DNA from: DATLGB01 sp964242305
GTDB taxonomy: Bacteria; Actinomycetota; Thermoleophilia; Solirubrobacterales; Solirubrobacteraceae
DNA: 64,000 bases
Reading direction: 5' to 3'
NCBI GenBank assembly: GCA_964242305.1
Contig: CAXTBB010000009.1
Coordinates: 35,323 to 99,322 of the forward strand
Shown here: one piece after another, positions 55,201 through 61,221 of the stretch
Position numbering within the stretch: the stretch's first letter is position 1
Layout of the letters: every line of letters starts with the position of its first letter
Program-made: the position numbers and the translations under genes
The notes under the pieces: model-generated
Database searches by the model: none
The model's input: the letters and a program-made list of their open reading frames with translations, nothing else
What the model was told of the DNA's origin: nothing

Positions 55201-55459
55201 CCGCCCCGCCGGGCAGCGGCGCGCCGGCGAGGAGCTCCTCCTTGCCTGCGCGCCCCCGGCGCTTGATCCGCGCCTCCAGGCTGCGGGCGGTCCTGCGGTC
55301 GGGCGTCTCCCAGGCGGCGGCCAGCGTGATCGGCAGGCGACTGCGGGTGTAGCGGCCGCCCTTTCCGGCGGAATGGGTGGCGACGCGGAGGTCCAGGTCG
55401 GTCGTCCATCCGCAGTAGAGGCTGTCGTCGCGGCAGCGCAGGAGATAGACGAAGGCCAT
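55187..55459 (-). CDS. GIY-YIG nuclease-superfamily protein (YhbQ/UPF0213-like)
   Basis: 90 residues. The N-terminal FVYLLRCRDDSLYCGWTTDL gives the GIY-YIG pattern (V-Y-L-L ... Y-C-G), followed by the Arg in DLRVATHSAGKGGRYTRSR and a conserved Glu in SLEARIKRRGRA. Small single-domain members of this family occur widely in bacteria; some cleave DNA, most are uncharacterised. Starts ATG 55459, divergent from the cold-shock gene. Confidence 0.85.
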   Translation of the reverse strand: MAFVYLLRCRDDSLYCGWTTDLDLRVATHSAGKGGRYTRSRLPITLAAAWETPDRRTARSLEARIKRRGRAGKEELLAGAPLPGGAVRLA

Positions 55460-55499
55460 CGCTTGCGCTCAGTTTCCCCGCTCCGGGCGGGATCCCTGG

Positions 55500-55559
55500 T
55501 ATAAGTCGCGCGCCGGGTGACCACTCGGCATCGCCCTACTGGAGGAAGAGCAGATCAAG
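55500..55559 (+). promoter_or_regulatory. cold-shock gene promoter element and ribosome site
   Basis: TATAAG at 55500-55505 is a good -10 box in this GC-rich context. About 60 bases then lead to the strong ribosome site TGGAGGAAGAG, ending roughly eight to ten bases before the ATG at 55560, the best Shine-Dalgarno in the window. No clear -35 is placed. Confidence 0.5.
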
Positions 55560-55763
55560 ATGGCGACGGGAACCGTCAAGTGGTTCAACAATGACAAGGG
55601 CTTCGGCTTCATCACCCCGGACGAGGGCGGCAAGGACCTCTTCGTCCACCATTCCGCGATCCAGACCAACGGCTTCCGCACGCTGGAGGACGGCGCGCGG
55701 GTGACCTACGAGTCGGAGGACGGGCCGAAGGGGCCGAAGGCCATCAACGTCGAACCCCAGTAG
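55560..55763 (+). CDS. csp: cold-shock protein
   Basis: 67 residues, full-length CspA family. GTVKWFNNDKGFGFITPD holds RNP1 (KGFGFI) and LFVHHSAI holds RNP2, the aromatic nucleic-acid-binding patch. GPKGPKAINVEPQ ends the five-stranded OB fold. It binds single-stranded RNA and acts as a chaperone of mRNA. The strong ribosome site upstream suggests high expression. Confidence 0.97.
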   Translation: MATGTVKWFNNDKGFGFITPDEGGKDLFVHHSAIQTNGFRTLEDGARVTYESEDGPKGPKAINVEPQ

Positions 55764-55780
55764 CGACGACATCTTCGGGG

Positions 55781-56266
55781 GTGGCGAGGCCCGCCACCGG
55801 CCGAGCCGGGGCCCCCGTGCGTCTTCTCTTCGTCTGCCTCGGCAACATCTGCCGCTCCCCCACCGCTGAGGCGGTGATGAAGCGCCTGGTGGCCGAGGCC
55901 GGCCGGGAGGACGAGATCGCGGTCGAGAGCGCCGGCACGGGTGACTGGCACGTCGGTCACCCGCCGGACGAGCGCGCCACGGAGGCGGCGGCGCGGCGTG
56001 GCGTCACGCTCTCGGGGTCCGCGCGGCAGGTGACGCGCGCGGACTTCGAGGACTACGACCTGATCGTGGCGATGGACCGCGCCAACCAGCGCGACCTGCG
56101 GGCGCTGGGGGCCTCGGGGGTCGTTCTCCTGCGCTCCTACGACGCGGAGGCGGTCGCGGCCGGCGACCTCGACGTCCCCGATCCCTACTACGGGGGCGAG
56201 GACGGCTTCGAGCACGTGCTCGACGTGGTCGAGCGCGGCGCCCGCGGGCTGCTCGCAACCCTTTGA
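55781..56266 (+). CDS. low-molecular-weight protein tyrosine phosphatase
   Basis: 161 residues from GTG 55781; a GTG at 55817 would begin just before the catalytic loop (MRLLFVCLGNICRSP) and is the usual start for the family, giving 149. The active-site C-x5-R is CLGNICRS; the Asp general acid is in VPDPYYGG. Bacterial members next to fructosamine kinases are known to dephosphorylate sugar phosphates as well as proteins. The stop overlaps the kinase start (TTGA). Confidence 0.88.
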   Translation: MARPATGRAGAPVRLLFVCLGNICRSPTAEAVMKRLVAEAGREDEIAVESAGTGDWHVGHPPDERATEAAARRGVTLSGSARQVTRADFEDYDLIVAMDRANQRDLRALGASGVVLLRSYDAEAVAAGDLDVPDPYYGGEDGFEHVLDVVERGARGLLATL

Positions 56267-56967
56267 GGACGTTCGTCAAGCGAGGGGGACCGGCCGGGCT
56301 GCTGCCGTCTCAGGCGGCCGGGATGCGGTGGCTGGCCGAGGGGCCGCTGCGGGTCCCCGAGGTGATCTCGGTCAGCGACGCCGAGCTGGTCATGGAGCGC
56401 GTCGAGCCCGGGTCGCGGGTGGCGGACTTCGACGCGATCTTCGGGCGGGGGCTGGCCGAGCTGCACGCATTGGGGGCCGACCGCTTCGGCGCCGAGCGCA
56501 CCTTCATCGGCCCGCTCGAGGTGCCCGAGCCCGACTGCGCCGACTGGCCGACCTACTACGCGCAGGCGCGGCTCGAACCAGTGCTGCGGATGGCGCGGCT
56601 GGACGACCCCGCGCCGGTCGAGCGCGTGATCGCGCGGCTGGAGGACCTGTGCGGCCCGCCCGAACCGCCGGCGCGCCTGCACGGCGACCTGTGGAGCGGC
56701 AACGTGATGGTCGGCCCCGAGGGGCGGCCGTGGCTGATCGACCCGTCCGCGTACGGCGGGCACCGCGAGATCGACCTGGCGATGCTGGCGCTGTTCGGCT
56801 CGCCGTCGGAGGCGTTCTTCTCCGCCTACGAGGAGGTCACCCCGCTCGCCGACGGCTGGCGCGACCGCGTCGCCCTCTTCCAGCTGCTCCCGCTGCTCGT
56901 CCACGCCGTCCTCTTCGGAGGCACGTACGGTGCGGCCGCCGTGCGCGCGGCCCGCCAATACGCGTAA
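56263..56967 (+). CDS. fructosamine/ribulosamine kinase family protein
   Basis: 234 residues, TTG start coupled to the phosphatase. RLHGDLWSGNVMVGPEGRPWLIDPSAYGGHREIDLAML (in pieces LHGDLWSGN and LIDPSAYGGHREIDLAM) is the FN3K catalytic and metal-binding loop. The N-terminal lobe is short: it starts at TFVKRGG, keeping the ATP-binding Lys but missing the usual 45-50 residues before it. The family phosphorylates sugar adducts on protein lysines, which then fall off. FN3K homologues adjacent to LMW phosphatases are reported to act on ribulosamines, so a protein-repair pair is plausible. Confidence 0.82.
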   Translation: MRTFVKRGGPAGLLPSQAAGMRWLAEGPLRVPEVISVSDAELVMERVEPGSRVADFDAIFGRGLAELHALGADRFGAERTFIGPLEVPEPDCADWPTYYAQARLEPVLRMARLDDPAPVERVIARLEDLCGPPEPPARLHGDLWSGNVMVGPEGRPWLIDPSAYGGHREIDLAMLALFGSPSEAFFSAYEEVTPLADGWRDRVALFQLLPLLVHAVLFGGTYGAAAVRAARQYA

Positions 56968-57010
56968 GCCGGGGAGGGGTTCGCGCGTTGGGTGAGAAAG
57001 AGGCCCACGA

Positions 57011-57145
57011 ATGACCGCCCCGACCGTCACCGAAACCGTCCGCAACCTGCAGCCCGTCGATCACGACCCGTTCATCGACGACGTCGCCTCCGCGGACACC
57101 CCGCCGCCCCCGCCGGCCCCCAGCCGCCGGCGCATCCTCGACTGA
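57011..57145 (+). CDS. 44-residue Asp/Pro-rich small protein
   Basis: ATG 57011 follows the purine-rich GAGAAAGAGG by about eight bases. The peptide (MTAPTVTETVRNLQPVDHDP..., ending PPPPPAPSRRRILD) has nearly all codons ending in G or C, matching coding DNA here. It has no recognised family. A leader-like acidic front and a Pro-rich basic tail are visible. It could be a small protein or RiPP-like peptide; no modifying enzyme is adjacent, which argues against the latter. Immediately precedes tRNA-His. Confidence 0.45.
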   Translation: MTAPTVTETVRNLQPVDHDPFIDDVASADTPPPPPAPSRRRILD

Positions 57146-57172
57146 CCCCCTCGCTAGTCTCCGCACCCGCGC

Positions 57173-57246
57173 GGACGGCGTAGCTCAGCTGGTAGAGCTC
57201 CGGGTTGTGATCCCGGCGGTCGCGGGTTCGAGTCCCGTCGCCGTCC
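57173..57246 (+). tRNA. tRNA-His (anticodon GUG)
   Basis: The acceptor stem GACGGCG pairs with CGCCGTC, and an extra G at 57173 opposite C at 57246 gives the G-1:C73 identity pair of histidine tRNAs. Anticodon stem CCGGG/CCCGG encloses TTGTGAT with anticodon GTG. The T arm GCGGG-TTCGAGT-CCCGT is intact. CCA is not encoded. An integrase gene begins 30 bases downstream, so its 3' half is probably the attachment site. Confidence 0.96.
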
Positions 57247-57275
57247 CTTGTAGTCGTAGTGCGGAATTGGGTGGT

Positions 57276-58664
57276 TCATGATGCGGGTCCTTCCTGGTCG
57301 GGAGCGAACTCAGACCGAACGCCAGCGGACAACATGCTGGCTTCGAGGGCTTCTAGGCCTCGGTCGGTGATGACGAAGTGGCGGGCGATCCCGGTGCCCT
57401 TGGTGTGGTCGACGAGGCCGAGATCGGCGAGTCGCACGGCGCCGCGGCGGTCGTTCCAGTCGGGGAACGTCCGGCCGTGCTCGGTGGCGGCGACGAGTGC
57501 GAGCACGGCACGCTGCCGAGACCCGAGGCCTCCGGCGCGGCGCGGCTGTGCGGGGAGCCAGCTGGCTGCGGCCTTGCGGGCGTGGGCGATCTCGTGGTCG
57601 ACGTCGATCTTCTCGCGGCCGTGGTACTCGGCGATGATGTGCCCGTACGTGTTGAAGGTGAGGGTCGCGTCGTGTCCGAGCTGGCCGGCGACGTAGTGGA
57701 CGGTGTGGCCGGCGGCGAGCAGCAGCGACGCGCAGGAGTGCCGGAGGTCGTACGGCACGGCGTTGTGATCGACGACCTGGCGGCGGGCGGGGATCCAGAC
57801 CTTCGAGCGCCAGTCGCCCCAGCCCGTCTCGCTGAGCGCCTGGCCGCCTTGGGCCGGGAACACGAGCACCTGGCCGTTGGCGGGCTGCTGCAGCCGTCGC
57901 CAGGCGGCGAGGTCGGCCTTGACGGCGGGCAGCATGTCGATCGCGCGGCGGCCGCGCTTGGTCTTGGTCGCTTTGGGGGTGCCGTCGGGGTCGGCGGCGC
58001 GCTGCAGGAAGATGGTGTTCTCGCGGATGTCGCCCCACCGCAGGACGCGCAGCTCCCCGGGCCGCATCCCGGTGTAGGCCAGGGTGCTCACGATCGTCGC
58101 GTCGCGGGGCCGCAGCAGCGTCCGGATCTGCTCGACCTCGCGGGGGCTGAGCGCGATCACGTCGTCCTTGTGAGGCGCCTTGGGTTTGCGGACGAGGCCC
58201 ATCGGGTTGGCCTGGATGACCTCGCTCTCCGCGGCGTGGCGCAACACCGTGGAGAGGACGGTGCGGGCCTTCTCGACCGCGTCGACGGTCACGCCGGCGC
58301 GGATCCGGTCGGCCTGCCATTCGCGGAGCCGGCCGACGGTGAGCTCCTGCAGCGCGAGGTGGCCGATGTAGGGCTCGACGTGCAGGGCATAGGAGCTGGC
58401 GTAGCGATCGCGGGTCTTGACGGCGAGTGTGGTGCCGTGCTCGGGCGCCCAGCGCTGCTCGATCCAGTCGGCCAGTGTCGGGCCCTTGACGGTGAGTTGG
58501 CGGACGGCGATCGGGCCGAGTTGCCGGCGGCGGGCGACCTCGGCGTCCCAGGCGCCGGCGTCGCGCTTGAGGTCGAATCGGCGGGAGCGCTGCTTTGTGC
58601 CCTCGCGCCAGCGGACCTCCCACCGTCGCGCGCCTGCGGGTGTGGTGACGGCGTGCAGGCTCAC
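57276..58664 (-). CDS. int: tyrosine recombinase (integrase) with extra C-terminal domain
   Basis: 462 residues from GTG 58664, coupled to the HTH gene by a GTGA overlap. Residues 62-150 are a SAM-like core-binding domain. Catalytic residues: R201 in TGMRPGELRVLRW, box II as YDLRHS (R308 and H309, with Tyr 305 in place of the usual His), H331 in QLGHDATL and nucleophile Tyr 340 in FNTYGH. Residues about 395-462 form an added domain of winged-helix look (GSRQRAVLALVAA, ARHFVITDRGLEALE) not usual in integrases. It would integrate the element at tRNA-His. Confidence 0.92.
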   Translation of the reverse strand: MSLHAVTTPAGARRWEVRWREGTKQRSRRFDLKRDAGAWDAEVARRRQLGPIAVRQLTVKGPTLADWIEQRWAPEHGTTLAVKTRDRYASSYALHVEPYIGHLALQELTVGRLREWQADRIRAGVTVDAVEKARTVLSTVLRHAAESEVIQANPMGLVRKPKAPHKDDVIALSPREVEQIRTLLRPRDATIVSTLAYTGMRPGELRVLRWGDIRENTIFLQRAADPDGTPKATKTKRGRRAIDMLPAVKADLAAWRRLQQPANGQVLVFPAQGGQALSETGWGDWRSKVWIPARRQVVDHNAVPYDLRHSCASLLLAAGHTVHYVAGQLGHDATLTFNTYGHIIAEYHGREKIDVDHEIAHARKAAASWLPAQPRRAGGLGSRQRAVLALVAATEHGRTFPDWNDRRGAVRLADLGLVDHTKGTGIARHFVITDRGLEALEASMLSAGVRSEFAPDQEGPAS

Positions 58665-58999
58665 GCGGCCTTCCCACGGATCGCGGCGGTCGCGCCCGAG
58701 GTCCCTGGGCGCCGGACGCCGCGGCCGGCGGTCGGCGCGATGCTCAGCTCCGGCGGTGGCAGCATCTTGAGTTCGCTCAGGCGGTAGCCCCATTTGCTCG
58801 CGCCTACGCGCTCGGCGCCGACGACGCGGCCGGCGCGCCGTGCGCGGTTCAGCGTCTCGACGTGCACGTTGAGGAAGTCTGCTGCCTGCTTGGAGGTCAG
58901 CAGACGCTCAACGGGCGGCGCCAGCAGCTGCCGTAGCTCTTCGAGAGCCTCCGGGGCGTCGGCGAGCTCGCGGACGAGCGCCTGGGCGAGCGTCGTCAC
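58661..58999 (-). CDS. excisionase-like helix-turn-helix protein
   Basis: 112 residues. LLTSKQAADFLNVHVETLNRARRAGRVVGAERVG (split as LTSKQAADFLNVHVETLNR and RAGRVVGAERVG) is the HTH-17/excisionase pattern, with a wing ending in KWGYRLSELK. Basic C-terminal tail. Co-translated with the integrase downstream, it may direct excision or regulate int. A MerR-like regulator is the alternative. Confidence 0.8.
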   Translation of the reverse strand: MTTLAQALVRELADAPEALEELRQLLAPPVERLLTSKQAADFLNVHVETLNRARRAGRVVGAERVGASKWGYRLSELKMLPPPELSIAPTAGRGVRRPGTSGATAAIRGKAA

Positions 59000-59199
59000 C
59001 GGCCGCTCCGGGCGGTCGTCGTGGGCAGCTGCAGCTGCGGGTCATGCTGGGCGGCGTGACGCTGGCGGGCGTAGAGGCGGTGCAGGTCTGCGCCGAGCTC
59101 GGCGAGCCCCTCGCCGCGCGGCCGCTTGAGCGCGCGGTCGTAGGCGCGTTCGACGCGGCGGATCTCCCGGGTGAGAGCGTCGGCCTGTTCACGCGGCAT
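58996..59199 (-). CDS. small basic/helical protein of the element
   Basis: 67 residues from ATG 59199, MPREQADALTREIRRVERAY at the start, ending in TTTARSGR. Predicted two-helix with many Arg, Glu and Gln, probably nucleic-acid or protein-binding. No family recognised. Its start overlaps the previous gene by 11 bases and its stop overlaps the HTH gene start. Confidence 0.55.
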   Translation of the reverse strand: MPREQADALTREIRRVERAYDRALKRPRGEGLAELGADLHRLYARQRHAAQHDPQLQLPTTTARSGR

Positions 59200-59674
59200 G
59201 CGAGACCTCGCTGATCGGAAGGCGACGACGACCGACTCGGCACGAGGCCGACTGGACGCCGGCCGCGGCGAACGCTGCGTTCCAGGAACCGAAACAGTCC
59301 GCGACGGTGCTGCTGTGTGGCCACCGGCCGGGCTCTTGTGCGTGCAGGTCGAGGACGTCCTGGTAGCCGAACTTGCGCGCCTGGGATCGGTTCCATTCGG
59401 AGGCGGCGGGCGCACGGCCGAATCGCCGGTCCCATTCGCGGATCCGGTCGACGATCTGCTCTCGGCTCCAAGTGCGGGCGGCGGAATGGGCGCAGTCCCG
59501 GCAGCGGATGGGCGCGCGAGGACCGCGCCCATTGGAGCCGTCGAGCCGGGCGCCGCAGTCACTGCACGCGCCGCCGTAGAGCGTCGTCTTGCGGCACCAC
59601 TCCGAGCACCATTTACGCCGCTGGCCGACCAGGACGGTGTCGCAGTCGGGGTTGTGGCAGGTCCGGTCAGGCAT
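59189..59674 (-). CDS. zinc-ribbon protein with HNH-associated repeat
   Basis: 161 residues. The N-terminal CHNPDCDTVLVGQRRKWCSEWC and ACSDCGARL, RCRDCAH give several C-x2-4-C pairs, a zinc-ribbon. A homing-endonuclease-associated repeat follows: WSREQIVDRIREWDRRFGRAPAASEW, then STVADCFGSWNAAFAAAG (the G-R-x-P...S-x-V-x-x-x-F-G-S-W-N-x-A pattern). No HNH catalytic core is present, so it is likely DNA-binding. Start ATG abuts the assembly gap. Confidence 0.7.
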   Translation of the reverse strand: MPDRTCHNPDCDTVLVGQRRKWCSEWCRKTTLYGGACSDCGARLDGSNGRGPRAPIRCRDCAHSAARTWSREQIVDRIREWDRRFGRAPAASEWNRSQARKFGYQDVLDLHAQEPGRWPHSSTVADCFGSWNAAFAAAGVQSASCRVGRRRLPISEVSHAA

Positions 59675-59675
59675 G

Positions 59676-59685
59676 NNNNNNNNNN
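59676..59685. other. assembly gap (10 N)
   Basis: Ten N bases. The six bases GGCATG lie directly on both sides. If the sides overlap there, the upstream gene gains a TGA stop overlapping the downstream ATG, so the gap may be zero-length (see findings). Confidence 0.95.
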
Positions 59686-59931
59686 GGCATGGCGGTGGTC
59701 CAGGGGGCGGCGAGCGGCGGCGCGCACGGCCGCGTCGTCAGCGATGTCGCGAAGCGCCCGGGCCACGGTGGCCGACAGCTGCGGCGGCCTCGGCGGGCTT
59801 GATCGCAGGCGGCGAGCGTTCGCCTCCAGGCATGCCTGCAGGTAGCCGGGGCCGTGCTCGGCGAGGGCGGTGCGAATGTCCTCCAGGTCGGCAAGGGCGT
59901 CGTCGAGCTCGGCGAGGAGGTCTGGAGTCAC
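59686..59931 (-). CDS. small helical protein, 3' end cut by gap
   Basis: At least 82 residues from GTG 59931 (in a GTGA overlap with the initiator gene). VTPDLLAELDDALADLEDIRTALAEHGP begins it, acidic and helical, followed by LQACLEANARRLRSS. The frame is open to the N run, so no stop is seen. No family recognised. Part of the overlapping gene string of the element. Confidence 0.6.
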
Positions 59932-60761
59932 GCGGCGCTCCGCAGCTCGCCGGCGCACGGCACGGCGTCGACGGCGGTGGCGTTCAGGCCGGCGCGCTGG
60001 GCGGCGCTGACCAGGAACTTGCCGTAGCGCTCAAGCACGCTGTGACTGAGCGATGGCATACCGAGCACGAGCACCCCGTCCGGGGTGATGCGGTGGGGGT
60101 GAACGTCTCGGAATGTCAGCTGCACCCGCTCCGGGTAGTCGCTCGCGTCGATGATGAGCCGCAGCGTCTCGGTCCACTGGTCGTCGATGTCGAGCCCGTC
60201 GGTGGGGTGGGGGGCCCACGCTGTCAGCTCTGACTCGTAGCGCTCGTGGTCGCGTTGCCTGTTTCCAGAAGGTTTGGTCGGCCGCTCCCCCGCTTGCGGG
60301 GGTGAGGGGGGTATCCGATCCGATCCGATCCGATCCGATCCGCCTGCGCGCCCCCACGCGCGAGGGGGTGAGGCCTCCGTGATGTCTCCCGGATCATTCA
60401 CTGAATCCTCAGTGACTTGTTCGTGAGGCGGCGGGGGGAGTTTGCTGGCGCTGGGCCGATTTATCTTCTGGTGCTTGCGCCAGCCGGCCAGAGCGAAGTA
60501 CGGGACGCCGCCGACTTCGTAGCGGCTCCCGAGCCCGGAGGCTTCGACTTCGCACAGCCAGCGCTGCAGTTTGGCCGCGGGGACGCTGTCGTAGGGGTAG
60601 ACGTGGCCCAGAATCAGCGACGGAATCGCGCGAAGTCGACCCTCGTCGTCGGCCATGGTGATCAGTCCGATGAACAGCAGCCGGGCGTCGCGCGACAACT
60701 GGCCGACCTTCTCGTCCTGCCACGTCTCCGGTTTGATGGTGCGGATCCTCGGCTGAGCCAT
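59928..60761 (-). CDS. phage-type replication initiation protein
   Basis: 277 residues from ATG 60761. The N-terminal domain (IRTIKPETWQDEKVGQLSRDARLLFIGLITMADDEGRL, in pieces IRTIKPETWQDEKVGQLS and LLFIGLITMADDEGRL; then WLCEVEASGLGSRYEVGGVPYFALAGWRKHQKI) resembles the winged-helix opening of phage replisome-organiser proteins. A low-complexity linker encoded by six copies of a 5-base repeat follows, then a conserved C-terminal region. Likely starts DNA replication of the element; the origin may lie within the gene, as in lambda O. Confidence 0.72.
   Translation of the reverse strand: MAQPRIRTIKPETWQDEKVGQLSRDARLLFIGLITMADDEGRLRAIPSLILGHVYPYDSVPAAKLQRWLCEVEASGLGSRYEVGGVPYFALAGWRKHQKINRPSASKLPPPPHEQVTEDSVNDPGDITEASPPRAWGRAGGSDRIGSDRIPPSPPQAGERPTKPSGNRQRDHERYESELTAWAPHPTDGLDIDDQWTETLRLIIDASDYPERVQLTFRDVHPHRITPDGVLVLGMPSLSHSVLERYGKFLVSAAQRAGLNATAVDAVPCAGELRSAA
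60287..60302. repeat. perfect inverted repeat in initiator gene
   Basis: CCCCCGC-TT-GCGGGGG: seven-base arms around two bases, next to direct repeats of GGGGGTGAGG near 60298 and 60364 and the pentamer array. Could be part of an origin. Confidence 0.5.
60313..60342. repeat. pentanucleotide array (ATCCG)6
   Basis: Six perfect copies of ATCCG in the coding strand complement of the initiator gene. As the unit is not a multiple of three, each gain or loss of a copy would shift the frame. Encodes a short linker (GGSDRIGSDRIPP). Confidence 0.85.
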
Positions 60762-60952
60762 CAGTGAGATGTCTCCTGAACGTCGCGTAGCAGGTCGCCG
60801 AAGCCGCGGCGACGCAGGCGCGCAAGCGTCTCTAGCGCGTTGAGCAGCACCTGCCGGTCGTGGCCGCCGACCATGATGCCGAGCGCTTGGCGTCCGCGGA
60901 CGTAGAGCGCGCGCTCGCCGTCCGCGCCCGGCAGTTCCATCCTGCCCGTCAT
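60761..60952 (-). CDS. small protein of unknown function
   Basis: 63 residues from ATG 60952, chosen because it overlaps the upstream stop as ATGA (GTG 60961 is alternative). MTGRMELPGADGERALYVRG begins it and RQVLLNALETLARLRRRGFG forms a helix. Basic. No family recognised. Its stop overlaps the initiator start by one base. Confidence 0.55.
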   Translation of the reverse strand: MTGRMELPGADGERALYVRGRQALGIMVGGHDRQVLLNALETLARLRRRGFGDLLRDVQETSH

Positions 60953-61221
60953 GGACGCCACGGGCCGCCTTCAGGGCCACCCGCGCTGCTGGGTGGCTTG
61001 GTCATGCGGGGGCGGCTCCCTTGCTCTTCGATCCGTGGCAGGCCGGCCGCCTCGCGGGCGTCGCCGACCTCCATCGCCTCCATCTCACAGGTCAGCGACC
61101 CGCACAAGGGACAGCGTCGGAGTGTTGTCGCGTGGCCGCAGCTGTCGCAGTAGGAGTGCTCACCGTCGGTGCAGAACTCGCAGGAGCGGTGCATGTTCGC
61201 CAGGTCGAAGACGTCGTTCAA
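60949..61221 (-). CDS. small zinc-finger protein
   Basis: 90 residues from TTG 61221 (in a TTGA overlap with the fusion gene), or 81 from ATG 61194. CEFCTDGEHSYCDSCGH and RRCPLCGSLTC give three C-x2-C pairs, enough for two zinc sites. The tail is Pro/Gly/Ser-rich. Probably a nucleic-acid-binding ribbon. Similar small zinc proteins are common in actinophages. Confidence 0.6.
   Translation of the reverse strand: MNDVFDLANMHRSCEFCTDGEHSYCDSCGHATTLRRCPLCGSLTCEMEAMEVGDAREAAGLPRIEEQGSRPRMTKPPSSAGGPEGGPWRP

Noticed and set aside
57011..57145. RiPP precursor peptide
   Set aside because: No modifying enzyme or peptidase adjacent and no core repeat; kept only as a small ORF.
60313..60342. CRISPR array
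   Set aside because: Pentamer repeats without spacers; no cas genes anywhere in the window.
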